A DNA stretch of 31,315 nucleotides from JBFJVZ01 sp041623895 (GTDB taxonomy: Bacteria > Planctomycetota > Planctomycetia > Pirellulales > Pirellulaceae), in contig JBFJVZ010000028.1 of assembly GCA_041623895.1 (NCBI GenBank), positions 1-31,315 of the forward strand, written 5' to 3'. Shown one piece after another: positions 1 through 8,380 of the stretch. The position numbers were made by a program, and so were the translations under genes. Every line of letters begins with the position of its first letter. The stretch's first letter is position 1. Below the pieces are notes generated by a model that did not search any database, was not told where the DNA came from, and saw only the letters and a program-made list of their open reading frames with translations.

Positions 1-816
1 GCACATACGGAAGCAATACGCCTGAATCCGTTTGTCGGCAGCGCCCTTGATTCCAGGCGGGTCGGGACTGATCCGCGGCAGCAGCCCGCTGGCAGGATCA
101 CCCGGCGTTTTGTAGGGATCGACAGGTTTTTGGAACCAATGGGCGTGATGCAGAACGCCCACTTGGATTCCATTGAAAGTTTCCCCATAGACCGAATTAG
201 CCTCACGACCGACGTGATAATCAACGCCGGCGGCCGCCATCAAATCACCTTCGTAGGTCGCATCGACAAACATGCGGCCGCGAAACATTTTCCCCGAAAG
301 CATGGTGATCGCTTCGATGCGCCGATTGCGGATCGAAACGCCTTTGTTCTCCGTGCGATCAAGCCACTGATCGCGGTGCACGGGGATCTGGTACTCGTCA
401 ATCCATTGCTCGAACAGCCGTTCGGCCACATGAGGCTCGAACACCCACATCGCACTCGCGTAATTGCCGGCTGGGCTTTGGTTCCGATTTCCAAATTCGG
501 ATTGATCCTGCCACGTCCAAGCAGAAGGCTGCTGATAATGTTCAAAAACACGATGATAGAACTCGCGGCTGAGCCCGCCGATGGCGTTCTTATTACCTGA
601 GTCGGTCCAACCCAGGCCGCCGGCGGTCAAGCCGCCAAGGTGGATTTCGGGGCAAACGATCACAGCTGATTTGCCCATTTTCTTGGTCTGCACTGCGGTT
701 GTGACCGCGGCGCTGGTGCCACCGTAGATCACGACATCAAAGACCTGATCGTCAGCCGCACAATTCAGTCCCGGAAATAAAACTAGCACCGCGATAAACG
801 ATTTTTGGACCGACAC
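1..816 (-). CDS. FAD-dependent oxidoreductase, exported (3' part cut by window edge)
   Basis: Reading from a GTG at 816 to the window edge gives about 272 residues with no stop. After a hydrophobic signal-like N-terminus (about residues 5-22) comes a dinucleotide-binding strand and turn, FDVVIYGGTSAAVTTAVQ, a GxGxxA-type Rossmann variant. Further on are GGLTAGGLGWTDSG and, at the edge, RIQAYCFRMC, which resembles the QAYNFRLC segment common in the FAD-dependent oxidoreductase (xanthan-lyase-like, FAD_oxidored) family of Planctomycetes and Bacteroidetes. The GTG is chosen because GGAG lies 6-7 bases upstream and an in-frame TAA lies just before it. The coiled-coil gene upstream ends 18 bases away, so the two are probably cotranscribed. 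The substrate is unknown; members are often linked to polysaccharide or organic acid oxidation, but that is only family knowledge. Confidence 0.85.
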   Translation of the reverse strand, partial: MSVQKSFIAVLVLFPGLNCAADDQVFDVVIYGGTSAAVTTAVQTKKMGKSAVIVCPEIHLGGLTAGGLGWTDSGNKNAIGGLSREFYHRVFEHYQQPSAWTWQDQSEFGNRNQSPAGNYASAMWVFEPHVAERLFEQWIDEYQIPVHRDQWLDRTENKGVSIRNRRIEAITMLSGKMFRGRMFVDATYEGDLMAAAGVDYHVGREANSVYGETFNGIQVGVLHHAHWFQKPVDPYKTPGDPASGLLPRISPDPPGIKGAADKRIQAYCFRMC

Positions 817-834
817 GTGAATCTCCAGCGAGCA

Positions 835-2196
835 TTAGGATGATTTGAGTAACATGCGCAGCCCATCCAGGACACGATTAAAGCGGCTGCGGGCCCGTTC
901 GACGGCCTGATCTTGAGCTCGGTCGCGGGCGCGTTTGGCTTGTAAATCTTTGGGAGAGATCTTAATTCGCCCGGCCGAAATGTCAGCCTCTTCTTTCCGC
1001 AATCTTTGACTTCTAGCAGCAGAGTTGGCACTGAACTTTGCATACAGGCCGTCGATCGCCTGAAGAGCAAGGTCGTAATTACCTTTCCTGAATTCGCGGT
1101 CTCGTACATGTCCGATCTGGTCGGCTCCCGGCACCAGGCCACAGCGCTGGGCCGCGTCCATCAGTTGACTGAACGCGCCCATGTCCAAGATCTGTTTTTC
1201 GGGCTCGATGTCGGGGGCCGCTTGTTCGCTTTCCGACTGTCGTTCCGGCTGGGAAGATTCTGATTTGCGATCAAGTTTGTCGCCAGGACCTTGTTCCAGT
1301 GTGTTTTCCTCTTGCCGCAAAATCGGATTGTCCTTATCCAGCAGTAGAACCATTTTTCGCTGTAATCCCAGACGCACGAACATTTCCCGCGGGATCGGCG
1401 AAAGTTGTTTTCTGCTGACCACATTGGTCAGCGTGACCGTATCGCCGATGTGCTCGCTGGCGGGAGTAAACACCAGGTAGCTCTCGTCACCTTTGCTAAT
1501 GAAATAAAGCGCATCGCCAAAGATTTCATCCTCTGAATCGACCGGCAAGAATGCGTAAGCTCGTCCAATCACAGCGAGTCTGTCATCGCCATAGTTCTCC
1601 TGGAATTCGTCCAAGAATCTTTCCGATACGAAGGCTGGCCGTGCAATGTTTAATCTCTCGCCGCCCGGCTCCGAAGCCTCGGACTGTGAATCGGATGTTT
1701 CTGTCGGTTGACTCTCGGACTGCTTCGTCGAGGCGAGTTCCTCCTTTGGCTCGATGCCTTCGGCGGTCGGTGTCTGGCGAATTTCCTTAGCGGCTTCCGT
1801 CTTCTTAGCGGCTTCCGTCTTCGGCTCGGTCTTGGGCTCCTTTCTCTCGGGCTCTGTTGTGGACTGGGTTTGTCTCTCTATTTCTCGTCGCGCTCGACGC
1901 TCCAGCTGACCAAGCAGGTCCTCGAATACGTCAAGGATTTCTCGAGCTTTCTCCTGCTTGCGTTTCAGGCGTCGGATTTGCTTCTCGGCATCTTTTTCCC
2001 CAGCATATTGTTGCTCGGGGTTCTGCTTTAGAAGCCGGATTCGGCTTTCCTGATAAGTGGCGTGTGCTTCCAGCAGCTTAGCATGCGCGCGCTGAAACTC
2101 TTTCTCCAGGTACAGCGCACGCGCATCCAGCACGGCCAAAGCCGAACGACTGCCGCGCAAACTGTTGTAAAGGTCCTGAAGATCGTCCGCGTCCAT
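835..2196 (-). CDS. coiled-coil protein of unknown function
   Basis: I do not recognise this 453-residue protein. Residues 1-105 are charged and heptad-like (coiled coil). Residues about 106-180 are a low-complexity K/E/T/S linker. Residues about 185-290 look like a compact folded domain with many aromatic and hydrophobic residues, beginning near NIARPAFVSERF. A second Ser/Glu/Gln linker follows, then a helical, Arg-rich C-terminal domain (about 335-453). No signal peptide or membrane segment is visible, so it is probably cytoplasmic. It lies 113 bases downstream of the sensor kinase gene and 18 bases upstream of the FAD oxidoreductase gene, all on one strand, so it may be a kinase partner or substrate; the Ser/Thr-rich linkers would suit phosphorylation. 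That role is inference. The ATG has no clear Shine-Dalgarno site. Confidence 0.8.
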   Translation of the reverse strand: MDADDLQDLYNSLRGSRSALAVLDARALYLEKEFQRAHAKLLEAHATYQESRIRLLKQNPEQQYAGEKDAEKQIRRLKRKQEKAREILDVFEDLLGQLERRARREIERQTQSTTEPERKEPKTEPKTEAAKKTEAAKEIRQTPTAEGIEPKEELASTKQSESQPTETSDSQSEASEPGGERLNIARPAFVSERFLDEFQENYGDDRLAVIGRAYAFLPVDSEDEIFGDALYFISKGDESYLVFTPASEHIGDTVTLTNVVSRKQLSPIPREMFVRLGLQRKMVLLLDKDNPILRQEENTLEQGPGDKLDRKSESSQPERQSESEQAAPDIEPEKQILDMGAFSQLMDAAQRCGLVPGADQIGHVRDREFRKGNYDLALQAIDGLYAKFSANSAARSQRLRKEEADISAGRIKISPKDLQAKRARDRAQDQAVERARSRFNRVLDGLRMLLKSS

Positions 2197-2309
2197 CGTT
2201 GCTGACGTGCCGCTAAGTTACTCGAAGATATGCAGCTATATGCTACAGGAATTCAGTCCATGCGTGGCTTGCAAGTGGGTTGGCAATACGTTCCCGCAGG
2301 CTTGTCTTG

Positions 2310-4589
2310 CTAGCTGTCGGCAGTCAGGGTTTCGAGCAGGCTTGTATCCACCGCAAACTTGTCGTCGTCACTCGGCCGCGAATCACGATCACGGCGGACA
2401 AAATACCAGAGTACAAACGTGACCAGCAGTATCGATAAAACTCCGGCCGCACCTTCCCATAGCAGCTGAGTTCGCATTTCACCCACCGGTGAGAATACTT
2501 TGGCCAGTCGGTATTGCACCAACACCAGCAGATCGGTCGTCTCGGGACCGTCGATCCCACTCTTATCCTGAATTGGCACGGAGACCGGTTGCATGGCGGC
2601 GATCCAGTGGCCGGCAAATGCTTCGCCACCATCCGCCTCTGCCATGGGATCCAGATAATCCACGTCACCGCCCGCGATCAATTGATCCATCAGTTCAGCT
2701 GGGACTTGATAGATATCGCTGCCGCGTTTGTCTGATCGCCGTCGCGCGTCCATCAAAGGATGCTGCAACACGATTCCCCGTTGAGCTCCGTCGCGTGCAT
2801 CGACCAGCACGGCGATTTGGTTTGCCCCTTCTTCACTGGCAGGTAGTTGAAAGTCACCCAAATTGAGCGTGACAACAAAAACGGCGTTTGGTTGACGCTG
2901 GTCATCGTCCAGGAAAATCGGCTGGCTGATCGCAACCTTCCAGAGAAACGTCGCGGTACTTCTAAAGGGCGCCGATAGATGCGTGCCTGCCAGCGGTGTG
3001 ATCGAATCGATCGCGGTGTCTACGCTAAGATCATCTTTTCCGCCGTGAAAATAGGTACGGTACGAATAATTTCGTCCCGCACTGTTTTTTGCTCGAGGTA
3101 CCGGTTCGTCGTAGGCAATGCTCACGATCGTGCCCTTGGAATCGGTCACGAACATCGAAGCCAGCCGCGGCCGCCGCTTGTCCGGTTGCGGCGATGTGTA
3201 ATCCTGCAACCGCCTTTCCAGCAGCTTGTCAAGTTTTTGTTTTTGCGGGGCATTTAGCAATGCCTCGCGCTGCCGAGACATGTCCGCCGCAGCCGCCGCA
3301 GTTCCGGCTTGAGCGATCGAGTGAAGTGTTTCGCTGATATCTTCATCGGCCAAGACTTGGCGCAATTGAAGGACGAAGTCTTGATTGCTCGATTCCGTCC
3401 GGGCGACTCGAAAATATCGATCGATTTCGCTTTCCAATGTTCGCGCCGCAAATCGCGCCGCCAATGCGTTACTTCCGAAAGCCTCGGTTCGCAAAGCCGA
3501 CATGGTCGATTCGCTCGCTTGAAAAATCGTCCGTGCTGCAAAGATGCAGGTTGCCGTCAGCAACAGCAACGGCCCCAGGATTCCCATGATCATCAGCGGC
3601 CGTTGGGCGCGAACCTCGTCGCGATGGTTTAAATCGTCCAGAATCTGTTGCACGTTTGCATAACGATCTTGGGGGTCGACTGCCAGACAGCGACTAACGA
3701 TTCCAGCCAGCCTGCGATCGACACCGCGTCGCTGCAAATGCAGTTCGGGTGGAGGACTTTGGGCAATCGCATCACGATAACGCGCTAAACGTTTTGGCAG
3801 CGATCCGGCCGTATCGATCTCGTCAACAACTCGGTCATCGCGATAGGGCGGCTTACCCGTCAGCATGCGATATAAAATCGCGCCGACGGCGTACACGTCC
3901 CAACAGGCATCGGGCGTGGATTCCAAGTCGGCTTGTTCCGGCGCCATGTAGAACAGCGTTCCCAAGGCCGGTGTTTGATCAGAAGTCATCCTGCTCTGCC
4001 CAAAGTCGGCGAGACGCGGCTCGTTGTCTTCACCCATCAGAATGTTGGCCGGCTTGATATCGCAATGCAGGACACCTTTGCCGTGGCAGTGATTCAGGCC
4101 GACACAGATCTTTCTAAAGATCCCTACCGCCTCGCCAACGGGCAGCTCTTTGCGTACCTTCAACAGGTCTGCTAATGAACCGCCCCCGACCCATTCCATC
4201 ACATAGTAAGGCGGATCGGCGTCCCAACCCACTTCCAAGACCTGAACGACGCATCGATTGGCTGACAGCTGCACCAGATTCTTCACTTCGTGGCTCAACA
4301 AAGACCAATTGACGCCGCCACGATGTAAGCAAAACTTAACAGCTACGGGGCGGCCGGTATTGAGGTCACTGCCGACCCAGACTTGCCCAAATGCACCGGC
4401 ACCTAAGAACCTTTGCAGCCGATAGCCGGGGACATCCGCTGGCGGAGCCGTGCTTTGCAGCGACAGCTTTTTGCCTGCCGATTGTGCGCCCGCCGTCTGG
4501 TACTGTGTCAGATCTTCTTTCACCGACTCTCGTCCAAATATCCCAATAACCCGGAAAGATTCCTCTTGACCTGAAAAGTCAGTTGCCAC
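2310..4589 (-). CDS. membrane serine/threonine protein kinase with periplasmic Cache-like sensor
   Basis: Numbering from the GTG at 4589 gives 759 residues. The kinase domain spans about 56-320: glycine loop GAGAFGQVW, VAVKF with Lys85, catalytic loop HCDIKPAN with Asp177, DFG at 195-197, APE at 216-218. The catalytic loop has Cys instead of Arg (HCD, not HRD), so it is a non-RD kinase. A membrane helix (about 331-354) leads to an extracytoplasmic region (about 355-708) containing VTDSKGTIVS and GRNYSYRTYF, which fit a double-Cache ligand sensor. A second helix (about 709-731) leads to a short cytoplasmic tail. The reading frame opens further to a TTG at 4700, but that N-terminus is nondescript and would place a 12-base direct repeat inside the gene. 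The GTG has AGGAG just upstream, though spaced closely (3 bases), so the start is tentative; GTG 4523 is another option. It is divergent from the amidohydrolase gene. Confidence 0.93.
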   Translation of the reverse strand: MATDFSGQEESFRVIGIFGRESVKEDLTQYQTAGAQSAGKKLSLQSTAPPADVPGYRLQRFLGAGAFGQVWVGSDLNTGRPVAVKFCLHRGGVNWSLLSHEVKNLVQLSANRCVVQVLEVGWDADPPYYVMEWVGGGSLADLLKVRKELPVGEAVGIFRKICVGLNHCHGKGVLHCDIKPANILMGEDNEPRLADFGQSRMTSDQTPALGTLFYMAPEQADLESTPDACWDVYAVGAILYRMLTGKPPYRDDRVVDEIDTAGSLPKRLARYRDAIAQSPPPELHLQRRGVDRRLAGIVSRCLAVDPQDRYANVQQILDDLNHRDEVRAQRPLMIMGILGPLLLLTATCIFAARTIFQASESTMSALRTEAFGSNALAARFAARTLESEIDRYFRVARTESSNQDFVLQLRQVLADEDISETLHSIAQAGTAAAAADMSRQREALLNAPQKQKLDKLLERRLQDYTSPQPDKRRPRLASMFVTDSKGTIVSIAYDEPVPRAKNSAGRNYSYRTYFHGGKDDLSVDTAIDSITPLAGTHLSAPFRSTATFLWKVAISQPIFLDDDQRQPNAVFVVTLNLGDFQLPASEEGANQIAVLVDARDGAQRGIVLQHPLMDARRRSDKRGSDIYQVPAELMDQLIAGGDVDYLDPMAEADGGEAFAGHWIAAMQPVSVPIQDKSGIDGPETTDLLVLVQYRLAKVFSPVGEMRTQLLWEGAAGVLSILLVTFVLWYFVRRDRDSRPSDDDKFAVDTSLLETLTADS

Positions 4590-4608
4590 GCTCTCCTGGC
4601 TGGCTTTT

Positions 4609-4640
4609 CTCTTTACACTGCAACTGCCCTCTTTACACTG
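4609..4640. repeat. 12-base direct repeat in a divergent promoter region
   Basis: CTCTTTACACTG occurs exactly at 4609-4620 and again at 4629-4640, 20 bases start to start, which is about two DNA turns. It lies 20-51 bases upstream of the preferred kinase start and upstream of the amidohydrolase gene. The spacing and position suit a dimeric regulator site, but no regulator is identified. Confidence 0.6.
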
Positions 4641-4810
4641 CGAGCGCGGATAAGCCCGGTCTTCGTCGCCAAAATGATTCTTTCTTAAATACCCATGCAA
4701 TGCACTGCCAATTCTGTCATTCCCACCAGTATATCGACGATCCTGCAGCAGCGATCGGTCGGATTTGCATCCACAACAGACCGATTGTATCCGACTACCT
4801 TGCGATAAAC

Positions 4811-6043
4811 GTGCGAATCCTGGCCGCAGCGGTGGTCGGGATCATGTTTGTGCTCAGCGGTCAAGTGGCGCGATCGCAATCCACCACCAACCAGGATGCC
4901 GGACTGGACGGCCGCGAGGGCCGCGAGCTCTTGCTGCGGAATTTTCGTCCCACCAGCAAGCTTCGGGTGGCAGAGAATCCGCTCGCAGCTGCCAAGTACC
5001 CGGTGGTCGATGTGCATACCCATTTTCACTACCGCCTGCGGGGCAATGAACAAGCGTTGCAGGATTTTGTCAAGCTAATGGACCGAAACAACATCGCAGT
5101 TTGCGCATCATTGGATGGCAAACTGGGCGGACAGTTGGAACAGCACCTGGATGATCTCTGGCCCAAGTACCGCGATCGCTTCGTTGTCTTTGCCAATGTC
5201 GATTGGCAGGGCGATGGCGAAAAAAACAAACCGGCAACGTGGCAATGCCATCGCCCAGGATTCGCCGAGCGGACGGCAAAGCAGATCGAAGATGTCGTCG
5301 CCAAGGGCGTCAGCGGACTGAAGGTTTTTAAACAGTTTGGGTTGAGTTACAAGAATCCTGATGGATCATTGCTGGAGATCGATGACACGCGTTGGGACCC
5401 GATCTGGAAAAAATGCGGCGAACTTGGAATCCCAGTCATCATTCATACCGCGGACCCTGCCGCCTTCTTTGATCCCATTGATGAAAAGAACGAGCGATGG
5501 GAAGAGTTAAGCCGGCATCCGGAGTGGAGTTTCTACGGTGACGAGTTTCCTTCCCGCGAAGCGCTGCTGGCAGCGCGAAATCGCGTCATCGCCAGGCATC
5601 CAGCAACACAATTCATCGGTGCCCACCTCGCAAACAACCCGGAAGACCTGGCGACCGTCAGCAAATGGTTGGACCAGTATCCGAATCTGTGGGTGGAACC
5701 CGCTTCGCGGATCGCGGAGTTGGGCCGTCAACCGTACACGGCGCGCGACTTTTTGATTCGTTACGCCGATCGTATTCTGTTTGGAACCGATGGGCCGTGG
5801 CCGGAAACCAGGGTGAAGCTGTATTGGCGGTTTTTCGAGACCAAGGATGAATACTTTCCGTACAGCGAAAAATCGCCACCGCCGCAAGGGATTTGGCAGA
5901 TCTATGGCGTCCATTTGCCCGATGATGTGCTGAGCAAGATTTACTACCAGAACGCAGCTCGACTGGTGCCAGGCGTTCGCCAGCGAATCGAAAAGTTTCA
6001 GCAGCAACGTCGTTCAACTCAACCGGATAAGGAATTACCGTGA
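4811..6043 (+). CDS. exported amidohydrolase, family 2 (metal-dependent)
   Basis: This is a TIM-barrel amidohydrolase of the Amidohydro_2 type (PF04909-like), 410 residues from the GTG at 4811. A hydrophobic segment, RILAAAVVGIMFVLSG, followed by QVARSQS, reads as a signal peptide, so the enzyme is probably periplasmic. The metal site starts with the HxH motif in VVDVHTHFH (His69, His71). Later come VIIHTADP, IGAHLANN and FGTDGPW, supplying the expected His, His and Asp ligands. Family members hydrolyse or decarboxylate ring and amide substrates; the substrate here is unknown. The frame is open upstream to 4583, and ATG 4700 is an alternative start, but the residues before 4811 look non-conserved and only the GTG puts the signal peptide at the N-terminus. 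No good ribosome site precedes it. Its stop overlaps the next gene's start. Confidence 0.88.
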   Translation: MRILAAAVVGIMFVLSGQVARSQSTTNQDAGLDGREGRELLLRNFRPTSKLRVAENPLAAAKYPVVDVHTHFHYRLRGNEQALQDFVKLMDRNNIAVCASLDGKLGGQLEQHLDDLWPKYRDRFVVFANVDWQGDGEKNKPATWQCHRPGFAERTAKQIEDVVAKGVSGLKVFKQFGLSYKNPDGSLLEIDDTRWDPIWKKCGELGIPVIIHTADPAAFFDPIDEKNERWEELSRHPEWSFYGDEFPSREALLAARNRVIARHPATQFIGAHLANNPEDLATVSKWLDQYPNLWVEPASRIAELGRQPYTARDFLIRYADRILFGTDGPWPETRVKLYWRFFETKDEYFPYSEKSPPPQGIWQIYGVHLPDDVLSKIYYQNAARLVPGVRQRIEKFQQQRRSTQPDKELP

Positions 6044-7086
6044 GCGAGGCTCCGACATTTGCGATGCTGTGCTGTGCTCATGGGGCGGAACAAGCGGTCA
6101 AGAAATCGATTGCCGCCCAGGGCTGGCGATTGGCGTTCTCGCGTCCAGGTTTTGTGACCGCCAAACATGATCTTTCGGTGCCGGCCCCGCAAGGAATCTT
6201 TATTCGCGCCTCGGCAACAACGATCGGACAAACTCGCAACCAAGATGCTGAGTCACAGATCGGTTCGCTTGTGGCCCAGTTGGCAGACAGTCCGCTGGCG
6301 GGACAATTGTTTGATCAACTTCATGTCTGGCCGAAAGACCGCGCGCCGATCGGCCGCTTTGACTTCGAGCCGGGTGTGGACGAAGTTTCGCAAGCGGTCG
6401 CCGAAACGATCTACGGTTCCATTTCTGCCCAATGGCTCCGCTGCGACATGGCGAACCGCATCGCGGAGCCAGGCGACGTCATCCTGGATGTGGTGTTGGT
6501 GGAACCGTCGCACTGGTTCATTGGCTGGCATCAGGCCGACACATGGCCAAGCCGATGGCCAGGAGGCGTGCAGCCGATTCAACCCAAGTACGAGCCGATC
6601 TCGCGAGCCTATTACAAGGCAGCTGAAGCGATCACGTGGAGCGGTTTTGATATGAAACCGGGCGACTTGGTCGTCGAAATCGGTAGTTCTCCCGGTGGTG
6701 CCTGCGGGCGGCTGTTGGAATTGGGCTTTCGCGTACTTGGAATCGACCCGGCGAGTATGGATCCGCGAATCGCGAAACACCCAAATTTCCATCACATCCG
6801 GGCCCGCGCCGGGGACTTGCCCAGAAAAGAGTTTCGTGACGCCCGCTGGATGCTGATCGATTCCAATGTCAAGCCTGAACAAACATTGACGACCGTCGGC
6901 AACATCGTCACCCATCAACAAACGCATTTCCGTGGCTTGTTGATGACGCTAAAAATCGGCGACTACGATTCAGCTGACAAGATCGATGGCTGGATCGAGT
7001 CGGTAAAGGCCTGGCAGCCAACCGACATCCGCGTCAGGCAACTGGCAAGAAACAAAAAAGAGGTTTGTTTTGCCGTCAGCTTTTAG
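6040..7086 (+). CDS. RlmM-like 23S rRNA ribose 2'-O-methyltransferase (FtsJ-like)
   Basis: This 348-residue protein has the RlmM layout: an N-terminal THUMP-like half, then a Rossmann methyltransferase domain. VVEIGSSPGGACGRLLELG matches the SPGG loop of RlmM/FtsJ enzymes and binds S-adenosylmethionine; GIDPASMD follows as the acidic strand. RWMLIDSNVKPEQ and MTLKIGD (Lys near 304) sit where the catalytic Asp and Lys of the K-D-K-E set occur. RlmM of gamma-proteobacteria methylates C2498 of 23S rRNA. The same target is plausible but unproven here, so no symbol is given. The GTG start overlaps the amidohydrolase stop (GTGA, 4 bases), and AAGGA lies upstream, indicating translational coupling. 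The stop is one base from the stop of the convergent gene. Confidence 0.85.
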   Translation: MSEAPTFAMLCCAHGAEQAVKKSIAAQGWRLAFSRPGFVTAKHDLSVPAPQGIFIRASATTIGQTRNQDAESQIGSLVAQLADSPLAGQLFDQLHVWPKDRAPIGRFDFEPGVDEVSQAVAETIYGSISAQWLRCDMANRIAEPGDVILDVVLVEPSHWFIGWHQADTWPSRWPGGVQPIQPKYEPISRAYYKAAEAITWSGFDMKPGDLVVEIGSSPGGACGRLLELGFRVLGIDPASMDPRIAKHPNFHHIRARAGDLPRKEFRDARWMLIDSNVKPEQTLTTVGNIVTHQQTHFRGLLMTLKIGDYDSADKIDGWIESVKAWQPTDIRVRQLARNKKEVCFAVSF

Positions 7087-7087
7087 C

Positions 7088-8377
7088 TTAGGGAATCGAA
7101 GGGGTTGCTGGTGGTGATGGGACGACAAAGACACCGCTGCTGTCATCATCACTCGTGGAAATGGCTGCGATAACCCCACCGATCGTGGCTAAGCCGGCAA
7201 TCGCGCCAAAGCCGCCTGCTCCGCCACCGCCTCCACCGCCACCGTAGCCTCCCCCACCGCCACCGTAGCCTCCGCCACCGTAGCCTCCGCCACCGTAGCC
7301 TCCCATCAAAGGATCACCCAAAGCGGCATCGCCATAGAACGCGGGATCAAATTCACCAGCCAGCGGAGTGCCGACTCCCAACGCTGGATCGCAGGCACAA
7401 GGATCCACGGGCATGCCACAGCCGCACTGGTTGTGGGGTTTGCCACAACCACCGCAAGTCTCGATGGGCTGCTGGGCGATGACGACCGGTTGGCAAATGC
7501 TGACACAAGTCGGCGGAGCAACCTGCATCGAAACTTGCTTGCAGCAATGACGGGCCCTGTGACCCACAAATTGCTTGCCGTCGGAAGTAACACTTGCGGA
7601 CTCCGCGTCTTCATCCTCAGTGACCAATTCGAAACCCATCAAGCCCAAACCATCGGCTCCAACGGCCATCAACGAATATTGGCCAACGGATAGAGCGTTA
7701 ATCGAAAACTCACCCTGTTCGTTGGTAACGGCACGTGCTACTTCGCGGCCATCCTTGACGATAAATACATTGGTCAGTCCGACGTCAGCTAATTCAGCAC
7801 CCTGAGCTCCAGGACGATGCAACTTGCCCCTTAAACCGCCCGCCACTTGAGCGACGCGAAATCCATTGTCGCTTGTGACTTGCGATGCAAGGTTATTGAA
7901 TTCCGCGTCATCAATCGAAAACGGCGCAGTTTTTACATTGGGCGGCATGTAGCGGATGATGGCTGTGTTCACAGTCGTGTAATCAATGTTGGCGGCCGAG
8001 ATTTCAACTTCCTTGGGAAATTCACGATCCAGCGTCAGATGTGAGTCCAGCACGTGCATGGCACAGCAAGCAAACACGAAATCGGCTCGAGCAGTCAGGG
8101 CATAGACGCCAGGCTTGACTCCGCGTATGACAAACCTTCCTTGCGAGTCTGTCTTCTCAACGCTGCTGAGCACTTCACCGTCGCGACCCAAGATGGCTAC
8201 CGTCGCATCTTCTACAGCTTCGCTAGTGCCACCTTCGGCGGGTAAGACGACGCGGCCGACCAGCGTTCCATCATCGGCAGGCTGCACCCATTGATTCTCG
8301 GTTAAGTGGTTCAGCTCAGCGGTAGCAATGGAACTGAAGACAATCGAAGTCAAAGCAAGCAAGCAAAGAAGTCTCAT
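7088..8377 (-). CDS. secreted Gly/Cys-rich protein with carboxypeptidase-regulatory-like domains
   Basis: 429 residues from ATG 8377 (a GTG lies one codon upstream at 8380). A signal peptide (MRLLCLLALTSIVFSSIATA) is followed by two beta-sandwich repeats. The first (about 38-110) has GTLVGRVVLP and SQGRFVIRGVKPGVYAL, the hallmark of carboxypeptidase-regulatory-like / SdrD-B folds. The second (about 200-245) has EQGEFSINALSVGQYSL. Then comes a Cys-rich stretch with about a dozen cysteines, a Gly/Tyr repeat (GGYGGGG units) and a hydrophobic segment, FGAIAGLATIGGVIAAIS, near the C-terminus. Such proteins are frequent in Planctomycetes and are thought to be cell-surface components; function unknown. 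The C-terminal hydrophobic segment could be a membrane or sorting element. Confidence 0.85.
   Translation of the reverse strand: MRLLCLLALTSIVFSSIATAELNHLTENQWVQPADDGTLVGRVVLPAEGGTSEAVEDATVAILGRDGEVLSSVEKTDSQGRFVIRGVKPGVYALTARADFVFACCAMHVLDSHLTLDREFPKEVEISAANIDYTTVNTAIIRYMPPNVKTAPFSIDDAEFNNLASQVTSDNGFRVAQVAGGLRGKLHRPGAQGAELADVGLTNVFIVKDGREVARAVTNEQGEFSINALSVGQYSLMAVGADGLGLMGFELVTEDEDAESASVTSDGKQFVGHRARHCCKQVSMQVAPPTCVSICQPVVIAQQPIETCGGCGKPHNQCGCGMPVDPCACDPALGVGTPLAGEFDPAFYGDAALGDPLMGGYGGGGYGGGGYGGGGGGYGGGGGGGGAGGFGAIAGLATIGGVIAAISTSDDDSSGVFVVPSPPATPSIP
7215..7305 (-). repeat. GC-rich tandem repeat encoding Gly/Tyr units
   Basis: A 15-base unit (TAGCCTCCGCCACCG on the plus strand) is perfect at 7266-7280 and 7281-7295, with imperfect copies on both sides. 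It encodes the GGYGG-type repeats of the secreted protein. Length variation between strains by slippage would be expected. Confidence 0.8.
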
Positions 8378-8380
8378 CAC

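Noticed and set aside
130..600. 156-residue plus-strand frame at the left edge
   Set aside because: It is antisense to the FAD oxidoreductase, whose motifs are clear on the minus strand.
4590..4700. N-terminal extension of the kinase to a TTG at 4700
   Set aside because: No ribosome site, no conserved-looking residues, and it would place the direct repeat inside the gene. GTG 4589 is preferred, tentatively.
4583..4810. N-terminal extension of the amidohydrolase
   Set aside because: It would bury the signal peptide after 76 nondescript residues and overlap the divergent kinase promoter.
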